A stretch of DNA of 64,000 nt from positions 186,001 to 250,000 of the forward strand of contig CP051141.1 in the NCBI GenBank assembly GCA_001592805.2, in the 5' to 3' direction. Under the pieces are notes generated by a model. That model was not told where the DNA came from. It did no database searches and saw only the letters and a list, made by a program, of their open reading frames with translations. Made by a program: the position numbers and the translations under genes. Origin of the DNA: Peltaster fructicola. Lineage: Eukaryota > Ascomycota > Dothideomycetes. Shown here piece by piece: positions 43,124-54,521 of this stretch; the first letter of the stretch is position 1; each line of letters opens with the position of its first letter.

Positions 43124-43972
43124 ATGGCCAACGGTAGACGCAAGCATAGCAAGACGCTATCAGCTGGTAGACCACCGACCGCACACAAGACGAAAGCTGT
43201 ACTATCTGCTGCAGCGACACGAACACTGATTCGCTCGCATCATCGACTTCACAAAGAGCTGCATAAAGCAACAACCACCGGAGACGCCACGAAAGCACAA
43301 GCTCTTCAGCAAGAAATTGACAAGCTTGGTGGCCTCAAGAGCTATCAACAAGCAAGCATTCTTGGTCAATCGAAAGATCGCGGTGGTGACTCATCGATCG
43401 TGCTGATGCAATGGCTGCAGGAAGCCGCAATGGACATCAAGTCTGCCAACTACAAACCGCGACTGCTCGAAGTAGGTGCATTGTCGACGAGTAACGCTTG
43501 CTCAAAGTCAAACCTCTTCGATATCGAACGCATCGACCTTAACTCGCAAGAGGTAGGCATTCTGCGCCAAGACTTCATGCAGCGACCATTGCCGAAACGA
43601 GAGAGTGAACACTTCGAGATCATCTCATTGTCTCTCGTGCTGAACTATGTCCCTGATGCCATGCAGCGAGGCGATATGCTCAAGAGAACTTGTCAGTTCC
43701 TGAAGACAAAGGCTAATGCTACCACCTTCCCGCTACTCTTCATCGTACTTCCAGCACCGTGCACAACCAACTCCCGCTATCTCGACGACAAACGTTTTCA
43801 ACAGATCATGGAGAGTCTTGGCTATCGACAAGTGGAATACAAGCAGACCTCGAAGCTTGTCTACTCGCTATGGCACCTTGTCAACACCAAGTCCAGCGCT
43901 CGCTTCGGCAAGGTTGAGGTCAACCCCGGTCCCACACGAAATAACTTCACAATCGTCCTCGAGACTGGCTAA
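43124..43972 (+). CDS. BMT2: 25S rRNA adenine-N1 methyltransferase, Bmt2-like
   Basis: 282 residues, one exon. The Bmt2 family makes N1-methyladenosine in 25S rRNA in the nucleolus. The basic start (GRRKHSKTLSAGRPP) suits nucleolar targeting. The methyltransferase core shows LLEVGALSTSNACSKSNLFD (SAM-binding region), ERIDLNSQEVGILRQDFMQR and FEIISLSLVLNYVPDAMQRG, highly characteristic of this family. The C-terminal part contains VYSLWHLVNTK and ends NNFTIVLETG. A tidy full-length protein with the normal family length. Confidence 0.92.
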   Translation: MANGRRKHSKTLSAGRPPTAHKTKAVLSAAATRTLIRSHHRLHKELHKATTTGDATKAQALQQEIDKLGGLKSYQQASILGQSKDRGGDSSIVLMQWLQEAAMDIKSANYKPRLLEVGALSTSNACSKSNLFDIERIDLNSQEVGILRQDFMQRPLPKRESEHFEIISLSLVLNYVPDAMQRGDMLKRTCQFLKTKANATTFPLLFIVLPAPCTTNSRYLDDKRFQQIMESLGYRQVEYKQTSKLVYSLWHLVNTKSSARFGKVEVNPGPTRNNFTIVLETG

Positions 43973-45852
43973 AGGTGGCAGATTCCAACACGGCACGAGC
44001 CCTTGTCGACATCCTTGAATCGTTGTAGCTGCATTCGGCGAGCACTGCAGACGAACTCACGAGAAGCAGCGAGATACAGACTATAGGCGGCTCGCCTGAT
44101 CACATGACTGATAGTATATGTGTGAAGAGAACATTAGCACATAAACTTGCTGGTCAGAACCAATGACAGAATGTTGATACTCTCTAATACCTACTGGACA
44201 ATTGATGAGTGAGCAACCGAAGTGGGGCATCAGCAGTTGGTTGCCACACCAAGAACATGCAGCGTTCGTCATCAGTGAAGATCAGACGATGCAACAGGAC
44301 ACGGCATGCATCGATTAACACATGTCAACCGGCGTCGGTTCAAACCGAATAAAGACGCTGACATCTGCTGTGCATGCAATCGAGGAACAGTCTTGAATGA
44401 CTGGTTGCACCTGGGTGTGTACACAGCACTCAAGGTCGCACACGTGCTTCGAGATCTAGGTGCGGGCCGACGTCTGGTGCCGGGTCAAGATGGGTGCGCG
44501 AGCACTCAGCGAATGCAAAGGACTTCAAGAGCGAGACAGCAGTGCACATGTGGGCGGCACCTCCTTGACCATGCAGCAGACGGCCCACAGGATTCGAGTG
44601 CGTTTTCGGGCACCTCTGCAACCTGGGCTGGGACGTAGTGAGCAAGGCATGCAGGCTCACTTTGAGTGACGATACTAGTGCAGCCAATCCTAGGCTGTAC
44701 AGGTGTGGTCGCGGAAGCAGGACCTAACGACGGGCGAGCTTAGCTGCATGTCGCGGCTTTGCCCATCTCTTCGCAACGTTGCTGGCTGGATGGCCGCCGA
44801 GAGACCCAGTCGATGTCTCAGATGACTGCATTCCACTATGATTTGACCGGAGATGAGCAAAGACGCAGACATGATGCGAGGCAACGAACGTGGTCCACTT
44901 GTGGACAGCAGCAGCAGAAGGACGCCCGGCGGCAAAATGCATTGACGGGGATGCACGGCTTGTCTGCAGCACGATACAGTTTCGTCGGGTGATACGTCTT
45001 GCTTGCTGTGAGTTGAGCTCCACAGTCAAGACGATTCGCCTGGAGGACAAGCAGCGTCTCGTCGTAAGATATTCCTAGGTGTCATGGCTCGTTAGCGGCG
45101 CACTGCCAATGGGTCATCATATAGGGGAAGTAATCTTAAGGCAAAAACCGTTTGGCTGAAGTGGCTCCCTCGATGAAAGGAGAAGGGAAGCTGATCAAAC
45201 ATATACCCAGGGAGCCGCAGCATCGTTCTCCCATTGCCTGCATGTGCATTTAGACTTGGAAGAAGAGAAAGTGACTTGTTCTCTCGGTTCATACATCTCG
45301 CTCTCGATCGACTGTCGTGTTATTCTGCTTCCCGTGTTTCTGGGAGACTTCGACACGGAGAGAGAGAGGAAAAATTAAGCCCCCACAAGACAGGGAAAGT
45401 GCGACGCATTCCTGACAGCTCTCACTTCTCTCCTCTTGACATCACACTCACGTGTGAAACCAACATCATCTACGGGCTCTTCAGCATCGCTGCTGGGCTA
45501 CGATACCTCCGACAGGCTCAGCCTCCGAACGACAGCTCTTCCACGGACGGCCGTCTACCTGGGTGGTGACGCGGTCCACGAATTTCGCACATTCAGAAAC
45601 AGCTTCCGCCAGTACCTCGATACACGACTTGGATGATTAACGTTCTTCGCCGTTTCATTGCAGCTGGCTTTCTCATCTAACGATCTCTCCATCAATAACG
45701 ACCCTGAACGGCAGAATCACGCTCGCTATCCCATCCTGTACTACGACGACGACGACCGGGCTGCTTGAAGCTGAAGAAAGGATTTTATCTAGGAGGGAGG
45801 GACATTGTCACGCGCATATCGCCACGTCGCTACACAACAATATCAACCAGCC
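43973..45852. other. 1.9-kb intergenic region before PIN4
   Basis: Probably contains the promoter and a long 5' leader of the PIN4-like gene; the last 500 bases are rich in CT runs (for example near 45420-45470) and small upstream frames, as usual for long fungal leaders. No exon, RNA gene or mobile element was recognised in 43973-45100. Confidence 0.4.
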
Positions 45853-47781
45853 ATGAACAGCTACACGTTTGACATGCATTACGACAACGCTTCGCAACGC
45901 TCTCCGCAGTCACAACGAGGGAATTCCTTGAACCGACAGCCTTCTCGATCACAATTCGAGGGCTACGCACATCTACCTTCGTCCCTCTACACGCAGGAGG
46001 ACCACACTCAGCCTGGGCGATTCGATCACGGCAACTTTGGCAACATGAGGAACGCTACGATCGGAGGCTACGGCGGAAACGGGTACGATATGGGAGGATC
46101 GTCCTGGAATGGCAACGCATTCGGAGCAAATGGCTCTCTGAATGGCCTTGGCGGCGGCTCAAGTATGCGCAAGCCAAACTCAAGAGGACGCACTGGCATC
46201 CCGAATGTGAGTATACTTCCTTTTGTCGTAAGACTACAACTGACAAGTAAGGCCTGGATGGACCAGCAACACCCACCACAGCCGCCTATGAACCCCTTTA
46301 TGGGCGGCCTTGGTGGTCTCGCACCTCCTCAAATGCGATCCGACATCATGGGCTCAGAGTCGGACGAAGAGCTCATCCCAACAGCTATCGTCATTAAGAA
46401 CATCCCATTCGCCGTTAAGAAAGAGCAATTGGTGCAGATCATGACTGACATGGGTCTTCCACTGCCATATGCATTCAACTACCACTTCGACAATGGCGTC
46501 TTCCGAGGTCTAGCTTTCGCAAACTTCACCAACGCCGACGAGACTGCCGCTGTGATCGAGTCAATGAACCATTTCGAGCTCAATGGAAGGAAGCTTCGGG
46601 TGGAGTACAAGAAGATGCTGCCAGCTGCTGAGCGGGAGAGGATCGAGCGCGAGAAGAGGGAGCGAAGAGGCCAGCTCGAGGAACAACACCGTCCCATCGT
46701 GCCAGCGACTCTGCAAACTCAAACGTCCGTCGGTTCGCTTTCATCACGAGTTGGTATGGCAAGCTCACCATCTCCCGTTTCTGCACGCAACATGAAGCTA
46801 AGTGCACCACCGTCAGCCACACCAACAGGTCCATTTCCGCCATCTGCAGAACGACCATTGATCCCTGCTGATGTCGACCTCAACGATCCTCAAGCATTGA
46901 CCTTCTATACTCGCTTGATCATCTTCAAGGAGGACCCCGCAAAAGATCTTATGGTGTTCCCAGCCACGCTCGAGCCTACAGAACGTCGAATCGTGCACAC
47001 CCTGTCGCATCACATGGGACTTGGTCACGTCTCTAAGCCCCAGGCTGATGGGCGTGCAGTGCATGTCTACAAGGAACCTCGACGATTGAGCCCACCCATG
47101 CCACAGATCCAGGCTTTGCAGGGAGAGCGACGGGCCCTCAACCGCGCAGCTACTACAGACTTTAGCGACTTCAAGGCAACCGAGAGCTTCTACGGTCCTG
47201 GTGGTCTTCGAACGCAGACCTCAGGTTATCTCAGCGGCTACCAGGACGCTGCTGGTCAACTTGGTGCCGGCAACAATCCTCTACGAGCTGCAAAGTCATT
47301 CGCAGACCTTCGCTCGTACACGCCATCTCCTGTGCCATCGACCGCAAGCTTTCCAGCCTCTCTCAGCACGAACGTAGCTCGTCTGCAAGAGTATGCCAGA
47401 GATGGCGCCCAGGCTAGCACTCCAACGATCATGACACCTACATCAAGTCTGGCTGAGCGAGGAGACTCAACTGGCCTGATCAATGGTCTGGGAAGCATGA
47501 ACCTTGGCTCTGGCTTTGCAGGAAGCCCACGAGGTCTTCGAGGCTTCCCATCTTGGGATCGGGAGACTCCAGGCCCGATCGGTGGTCACCGATCTTTCAG
47601 CACCAATTTTGACGAGCGAGGTCAGATGCGCTCTACGCAAGGCGGACCAGAACGTCAACCTCGTGGTCCCATGCCAGAGCGCGGTGCCGGTTTCCCACGA
47701 CGACAGAACGGCCACATGGCCAGGAACAGCGACGAGATTTCGCAGCAAAGCAGTCCTCCAGAGATCACCGTCGAGCACTAA
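45853..47781 (+). CDS. PIN4: RRM-R3H RNA-binding protein, Pin4/Cip1-type
   Basis: 627 residues if the 45-nt intron at 46207-46251 is removed. One RRM: TAIVIKNIPFAVKKEQLVQI (RNP2) and FRGLAFANF (RNP1), ending KLRVEYKK, then a basic helix RERIEREKRERRGQLEE. An R3H domain follows around residues 320-400 (LTFYTRLIIFKED, RRIVHTLSHHMGLGHVS). Both ends are disordered, with Gly/Asn/Ser-rich and Pro/Arg-rich segments. Fungal relatives (Cip1/Cip2 of fission yeast, Pin4 of budding yeast) control mRNAs in cell-cycle and stress responses. The intron has a GTGAGT donor, a CTGAC branch and an AAG acceptor, is a multiple of three and has no stop, so retention would add 15 residues just before the RRM part. 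ATG 45853 is preferred over the upstream TTG. Confidence 0.88.
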   Translation: MNSYTFDMHYDNASQRSPQSQRGNSLNRQPSRSQFEGYAHLPSSLYTQEDHTQPGRFDHGNFGNMRNATIGGYGGNGYDMGGSSWNGNAFGANGSLNGLGGGSSMRKPNSRGRTGIPNVSILPFVVRLQLTSKAWMDQQHPPQPPMNPFMGGLGGLAPPQMRSDIMGSESDEELIPTAIVIKNIPFAVKKEQLVQIMTDMGLPLPYAFNYHFDNGVFRGLAFANFTNADETAAVIESMNHFELNGRKLRVEYKKMLPAAERERIEREKRERRGQLEEQHRPIVPATLQTQTSVGSLSSRVGMASSPSPVSARNMKLSAPPSATPTGPFPPSAERPLIPADVDLNDPQALTFYTRLIIFKEDPAKDLMVFPATLEPTERRIVHTLSHHMGLGHVSKPQADGRAVHVYKEPRRLSPPMPQIQALQGERRALNRAATTDFSDFKATESFYGPGGLRTQTSGYLSGYQDAAGQLGAGNNPLRAAKSFADLRSYTPSPVPSTASFPASLSTNVARLQEYARDGAQASTPTIMTPTSSLAERGDSTGLINGLGSMNLGSGFAGSPRGLRGFPSWDRETPGPIGGHRSFSTNFDERGQMRSTQGGPERQPRGPMPERGAGFPRRQNGHMARNSDEISQQSSPPEITVEH

Positions 47782-48827
47782 TGCTTAGCTCCACAGGTAC
47801 AACAACAACGAACGAGAGCATGGAATTATGAACGCAAACGACTATGCATATTAACGAAGAACGAAGCAAGAATTATGCGCGCGCGCCTCGCCGCCATCAC
47901 ACGGGACAATTCACAACCATGAAAACGAACGATCAAACACTATTTCTATTGCTTCGGGCCTTCGTGCCCGACTTTACTGTCTGGGTACGAAAGACGAACG
48001 TGAGGGGAGTAATGAGTAGGATAAGGGCATTTGGAAACAAGTGCTCCCTGCTGTCGAACGACGTCAACGAACATTCTTACACCAATACTCAACGACGACA
48101 CACGAACACCATCATCCATGACCGCACGCTTATTCGCAAAAGTAGAATTGACAATAAACCAGTCGAAACCATTCGGAGCTCGGTGCTCCAAACCCAAACA
48201 ATCAAAACCCACCCCAAAAAACACATATCACCCATCAGCATCGACATTGGCAGGATTGTGGCAATAGCTCGATGCTTAATATTCATGATCAGTAAAGGAA
48301 GGAAGGGAGGAAGGAAGGAAGAGAAGGAGCCGGTCTTGTTCTCAAGGCTAGACTGTCTTGTCAGTGGGAAAGGCGTTTCTTAATGTCGTTGTATACTTGC
48401 TTGCTTGTTGTCTATCTCCGCGAACACTCTGCATCTCTTTGCATCTTTGACGCCACTGCTGTTACATCTGTCTGTCGATCAGCTTGCTCTTGAGGATTTC
48501 AGATCGAGAACGTCATCTTGTATAATCTGTTAGATTGAACTTATGGCTTCACTGCTGGTGTGCTGTCGCTTCTGAGTGCCCTCTGGCAGATCGTGGTGTC
48601 TCTACCAAGCTGCTATTCCCAACATTGACTGGATAGAATTGTTGGGAGTTGTTCTATGACAACAAGGAGACTTCCTCGTCGTCCGTAAGTGTGCAACCTA
48701 CAGACGAGCTTATCACGTGAGGTCATGACGTTCATATGAGCTAGCTCAAATCACCGAATGCTCGACTTCATTCATCGTGCATCCGGTGTCGCGTGCGCTC
48801 AGTCTTGCACATGACTACTAATCGAGA
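47782..48827. other. 3' region of PIN4 and promoter of the 110-aa protein gene
   Basis: About 1 kb. The first half is A-rich with many short ORFs and probably includes a long 3' UTR. It carries a polypurine tract at 48296-48331. No gene recognised. Confidence 0.4.
48296..48331 (+). repeat. GGAA-type polypurine tract
   Basis: About 36 bases of pure purine made of GGAA/GAAG steps (AAGGAAGGAAGGGAGGAAGG and on). A simple-sequence repeat, likely length-variable. Confidence 0.85.
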
Positions 48828-49303
48828 ATGTCAAGATCGCAGCACTCAGCATTCGCCAATGATGCAGAGCTTGAGAGCGCCTCTTGGGCAGCGTGAGTAT
48901 AGCCCTTACCTGGACGACTCACTCCACTAATGAAATCCCTAGAGCAAGAGGAGCAGCCGTAGGCGCATCGAAAGCATGTCGTCTCTTGTAGGACCCACGA
49001 CATAGACTAACATCGAGCAGTGGGCCATTTTCGGTGCTTTGGCTGCTGGAGTGGGCATGATGTACAGCCCTGTGTACCGCGGACTCACAGTACAATTCAA
49101 GGTGTACGTCCATTGCAGCCAGCGAAAGTCATCATTGACAGCAACACAGCTTCCTTCAGATGTCGTTCATGACATTCGGTGGCGTGATCGAGGCAGACAA
49201 GTACCTACGCCAGCATGGCAGGATCATGCGATCACGCAAACAGATGATCCGTGATGCAGAGGTGTGGCGACGGTACGAAGCAGAATACGGCAGCAAGGAA
49301 TGA
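48828..49303 (+). CDS. 110-aa membrane-hairpin protein, four exons, one GC-AG intron
   Basis: Exons 48828-48892, 48943-48973, 49021-49103 and 49150-49303 join to 110 residues. The second intron starts with GCATGT and ends CGAGCAG; this GC-AG choice keeps the frame and gives a continuous ARGAAVGASKWAIFGALAAG. Two hydrophobic segments (WAIFGALAAGVGMMYSP and VFLQMSFMTFGGVIEA) flank YRGLTVQFK, followed by an Arg-rich helix (KYLRQHGRIMRSRKQM) and EVWRRYEAEYG. The arrangement of two short spans around a basic loop recalls HIG1-type mitochondrial hairpin proteins, but the match is weak and I do not name it. I have a sense of conserved relatives in other filamentous fungi. Confidence 0.7.
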
Positions 49304-49442
49304 ACGCACTAGATGCTATGGCACTTTTGAATGCTATGTCGGCGAATGTACATATAACAGCAACCCAGCAAGTGCTTATTGCAGCCGCCAACGCCGTACG
49401 GAAAGCACAAGAGCATCCCGTATATATGTATGCTTAAGAATA

Positions 49443-52400
49443 TCACGAATCATCGACCAGTCTCCTGCCATCGAATGCCTTCTTGGCCTCTTTTAGCAGC
49501 GTGTCGAGCTCGCCGGTCATGTCGCACATGCCGCGGAAGATGCCATCTTCTTGCTGAAGCAGCTCGTATGGGTCGCCGTACTCAACGACAGCGCCCTTGT
49601 CAAGAACGAGCACCTTGTCGTAGTCAATGATAGTCTGCAATCGATGTGCAATAGTGATAGTGGTGTTCTTGATCTCTCTGATTGTCTCTTGAATCTTCGA
49701 GTCTGTTGCATAGTCTATGCTGGCGGTAGCTTCGTCCATGAGTAGGACTTTAGGACTCTTCAGCAGTGCTCTCGCCAGGCATAAGAGTTGACGCTGTCCT
49801 TGCGAGAGATTACTGCCGGACTCTGCAATTGGCGAGCTGAGATTCAAGAAGATGTTCTTGTTCTCGAGAGTGTGTTCTGAGCCTACAGGGCTTGCTGGCA
49901 GTGCAATCGCTGCATCTCTCTCGACATCCTTCTTGGCCAACAGATCGATTGCGGTGTCTGGTGTGCCTGGTCGGGTCTCGCTGCGCGAAGGAGGTGCCAC
50001 CAGTTGCACGCGTCTGAGCGCGGTGAAGATCTCCTCGTCTGTGAACAAACTGAACGGATCGAGGTTGTTGCGTATCGTGCCTGTGAACAGTGTTGGATCC
50101 TGGGGTACCATAACGATGTTCTCGCGCAGGTCTTGCAGACCGATCGTGCTAATATCCATATCATCGATAAGGATTTGACCTCGCTCTGCTTCAAGTGCTC
50201 GGAAGAGTGCAAGAGCCATAGAACTCTTGCCCGCTCCAGTTCTGCCTACCACGCCAACCTTCTCTCCTGCTGTGATTTTGAAGCTGATATCGCGGAGGAC
50301 GAGGTCGAAATCGCTGCGATACCTGGCACAATAGTCCCTGAACTCAACAGATCCTTTGTTCGGCCAATCTGAAGGTGGTCTGTTGTCCTGCACTATAAGC
50401 GCTGCTTCCTGGTCGACATTGAGGTATTCGCTGACTCGCTCCACAGCGTTCATGTTCTGTTGGGTTTCTGCGTACAGACGCACGAACCAGAGGACGTTCT
50501 CGGTGAACGTCAACGCATATGTCAGTGCTAGACCGGCAGCGCCAGCATCGATGCGTCCAACACTGAGCACGATGAATGCACTGGAGAAGAATGCGACCAA
50601 TGCACCAACCACGTCCACCCGGAAAGCTAGCCATCGGTTAGCTGCCCACAGGTATATGAAGGGGCGGCTGTGGGTGTTGATGCGCTGCATGTTGTCCCGG
50701 ATGAAGCGTTCTTCTTCACCGTAAGCTCGAATGGTTGTCATACCCGACATGGTCTCACCAAATTGTTGATACAGAGGACTTCTCTGGACAGACTCCAGAC
50801 GCTTGAGGTCTCGTGAGGATCCAATGTAGAATCGACCAATAAGATAGTAAAGGATTGAGATGAAGACTGCCGCGATCAGAAAGCCTGGTGTGATGACTGA
50901 GACCAAAATGACGACAGTCAGGATGGACAGAGTGCAATGGACTACACCAACAGCGACCGGGGCGATCTCCTGGTCGATGGCTTGAATGTCCTTCGAGAAG
51001 CGATTCATGATCTGACCGAGCGGCGTAGAGTCAAAGAAGCGGAACTTCGCATGCGTGACACCTTCCATGAGCCGTTGATGAATACGCTTTGACGCTGCCA
51101 GCGAACCTGCGAAGAGGACAAGCTCGCGCGAGAATGTGACAAGCATGAAGACGCCACCGAGAACAGCATAGCCAGCAAGATAGTAGCCAACGTTCACCTC
51201 CTGGACCAGCATGTTGATATTGATGCTGTTGCTCGAGGCAGCAACTGGCAGTATACACGAAGCACTACGCAGACAAGCGTACGCACTGCTAAAGTATGCA
51301 AGCTGCGTGCTGTTGTCATGTGCCATTGTCGACACCTGGTCGTGCTCGAGGTAAGCATTAGCCCATTCTTTGACCCAGATGTTCGTCGAGACTTGAGAAG
51401 CCTGGCCCAGGGTGAAGATGAGGACAACCGCAAACCAGTAAGGCCAGCTGCCCATAGATCGAAGGTAGAATGCTATAATGCCAACCTTGACACCGCCAGT
51501 AGCCTTGGACTCGCCTTGTGCGTCGTTCTCGTGTAACGCATTCAAACCAGGAATGTCCTTCGTGGTGATCTTGCTCAAATCATTTCCATTAGTGGCCCCG
51601 TTTGTATCGGCGTCATGACCATTGGCTTGATCTGCCGGAAGCTCGTCCACACCAAGGTTTGATGGAACCCGTGACGGAAGCGTCGATGCTGCCTTCGTAG
51701 GCGACGTTAGTTCAAACTTCGAGATATCCTCTGCAAGCTTGCCGGATTTGATCACTTCCACAGCGGTGCCCTTGGCTGTAATCCTGCCATTGTCCAACAC
51801 TACTGCAAAAGCAGCTTGTGGTAGGCAAAGCGTTGCATTGTGTGTCACGAGGATGCAGGTGCGGTGGTACATCAGCGGACCATGAATTGCCTTATCGAAG
51901 ATCCACTTTGCAGTGTGTGAGTCGACTGCACTGAGAACATCGTCCAGGAGAAGATGGCGTGCGTTACTGTAGAGTGCTCTCGCAAGGCTGATTCGCTGCT
52001 TCTGACCACCTGATAGAGTGACGCCCTTCTCTCCTACGATCGTCTGATCGCCCTTGTCAAGGATCTCGAGATCGCGCTGCAGTGAGCACGCAACAACGAC
52101 ACCCTTGTATCGCGCTGCGTCGTAGTCGCTTGAGAAGAGGATGTTCTCACGGATAGTGCCATTGATAAGCCAAGCTTGTTGTGCGCAGTATGCTACGCTC
52201 TCCACCAGGCCAGTTTCAGGATCCGGCTTCAGGTCAGTTCGAGATCTTCCACCAGGTAAGAAGACAGATCCCTCGAGCAATGTCATCTCTCCCAGCAGGG
52301 CCATCAGTAGTGATGTCTTGCCGCTGCCAGTTGGTCCAATGACAACATTGAGTGCTGAGACTTTGAACTTGATATCAATGTCGATAAGCTTAAAGTCATC

Positions 52401-54521
52401 CGATTCTTTTGCGCCCCATGAGAAAGTCCCGTTCTCGATACCAAGAACTGGGTCGTCCTTATCATCAGTGGTATGACGAAGCTGCTTATACTTGTCAGTC
52501 TCTGGTTCGTTCAAGTACTCCTCTACTCGGTCAACAGAAACTTTTGACTCCTGAACGTGCGCAACCATATCGGCGAGCTGATCAAGAGGTATCCTGAGCA
52601 AGCTGAAAAGCGAGAGTGCCGTAAATGCGACCGATGGAATCAGTGGTCGTTTCTCAACAAGAGTGTAGAACAGGAAGGAGAGGAAGGTAATGAGAACAGG
52701 CGCACCAGACCACACTGTCGCAGCAATAGCCCAGACAATATAGCGATTCCTCAGGTTTTTGAGCTCTGCTGCTCGCTTCTCTTCTACAGCACCGAGGAAT
52801 CGCTGCTCCCAAGCAAAGTACTTGATAATACGAATGTTCGTGAGCACCTCATTCGTAGTGTGGATTCGAGCGTCTGTCGCGGCCAGGATCTTCTTCTGGA
52901 TGGCGGCAAAGCTCTTCGCAATAACCATGTTGACAGGCAACAAGAGTGCCATCATGACGATTCCCACGATACTGCTAGCTCCGAGGATTTGATAGAGCAG
53001 CACGATTGCAAGGACAAACTGCACAGGAGTCTCTGCCCAGAGGAAGTGAAGGTAAGCACTGATTTCGGCAACCTTGAACGAATCAACAGCCATGAGATTG
53101 ATGATGGCGCCAGACGAGACTTGTCCCTCTGCAGCATCGCCCTCTTTCTTAGCCTGGTCTTTCTGCTTCTCCTTGCGACCAAAACTAAGCACACGTTTAA
53201 ACAAGGACTGCTTGGTCTCGTCGCCCCCATTCTTTGGTGCACCTTGGCCTAGAACTTTGTCAGAAGTGGCTGCAGCACGTCGTCGAAGCGCTTTGGCATA
53301 GATTTCACCAATGATGACAGCTCGGAGGCGAATGCATATCTTGCGCCCGATCCACAGCGCCTGGCCTCTTGTGATACTGGTGAAGACGCCGGAGACGAAA
53401 AGGAGGATGACGTAGAGCCAGGCAGCGTTCCTTGGGGTTGCAACAGGATCCTCGACGTACTGCAGGATGACCTTTAGCAGAAGCGTAGGAACGAATGTCA
53501 TCAGTCCACCGATTACTGCCCATGCAGCCTGAATCAAGAATGCAGTCCGCAGGTACTTCAGCAGGTGAAAGGCCAGGATGCTCGTCTTTTTGAACTGTCT
53601 GTAGTCGGCCAGTACAGCAGCTGCCTTGTCCTCAATAGGCAAATTCCATACATCGCTCAACTCCACTGTCTTCTTGTAACCAGTGTACACAATTCCATCA
53701 ACCCAAGTGAAGGTCCATTTCGAGAGAACACTCGCGAGGGGCTCTCGCGCAGGAGATATGTCGCCTTCGTATTCGACCTCGACAGCACGATTGCCAACGC
53801 GGGAGGTGAGAGCGATCAAGAGTAGAACCGTAATGAGCGCAAAGATGGAACTGACTAGAGCGACCTCGTTCTGTGAGTGTGGATGTATAATTTCCGATCG
53901 GAAAATGAGTGTGTAGCATGTCCAGAGCACGCCGTAAAGTGCAGCAGTGTGATACCACAGCGGCCTGAACGAGAAGATTTGTGACGTGGTGAAGACTAGC
54001 CGTAAGGTCGCCAGTACTGCAATGTATGCCCATACCACCACGCCTGCAATGGCTGAAGTTCTCCGATGCTTATCCCACCTGCTGACCAGGACGACGATGT
54101 GCAATACGAGGACGGCAAGCACGCAGACTTCCTCCGCGACAGTGACCAAAGACTCTGCAGTCGGCTTCTTCGCTGTTACGACAGATTCTCCCGCTCGCGA
54201 CAATGCCGGCCGCAAGGTAAGGTCATCTTCCTGCTCTTCATGACATTCGGTACTAGAATCTTCGGAAGGTAATCCATTAGGGAGTGATTGGTATGCCTTT
54301 GGTGATGTGTTCGAGTATCGTGCGATCAAAGTGCTGACGAGCTGTAGTATGAGATAGAGTGAGGAAAGAGCGCATGCGATCAGCGGAATAACTGTCTGTA
54401 GATAGCTTCATAGATGTTAGTCAAACTCGATCGCAGAGGATACCACAGTCACTTACTCTCTTCGAAAGCAGGCTGAGAAGTCATCAGACCGCCACAGTTG
54501 GCCGTGGCAATGGCCGATCAT
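49443..54521 (-). CDS. Full-size ABCC (MRP/Ybt1-type) transporter
   Basis: Exons 54457-54521 and 49443-54405 (minus), intron 51 nt, give 1675 residues. The short first exon ends DDFSACFRR and runs in phase into DYLQTVIPLIACALSSLYLI, the first span of the N-terminal TMD0, so the true start is upstream of the long open frame. Domains: TMD0, linker (LSKWTFTWVDGIVYTGYKK), TMD1, NBD1 (GPTGSGKTSLLMALLGEM; LSGGQKQRISLARALYS; LLLDDVLSAVD), TMD2, NBD2 (GRTGAGKSSMALALFRAL; LSQGQRQLLCLARALLKSPK; LLMDEATASID). The DDV in the NBD1 Walker B is the usual ABCC degenerate site. Yeast relatives (Ybt1, Bpt1, Vmr1) are vacuolar pumps for bile acids, glutathione conjugates and metals. Confidence 0.92.

Noticed and set aside
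44330-44350. GGTTCAAACC resembling a tRNA box B
   Set aside because: No acceptor, D or anticodon arm pairs around it.
47844-48383. A 179-codon frame downstream of PIN4
   Set aside because: Low-complexity, Lys/Arg/Thr/Ile-rich translation of an A-rich 3' region; no homology-like features.
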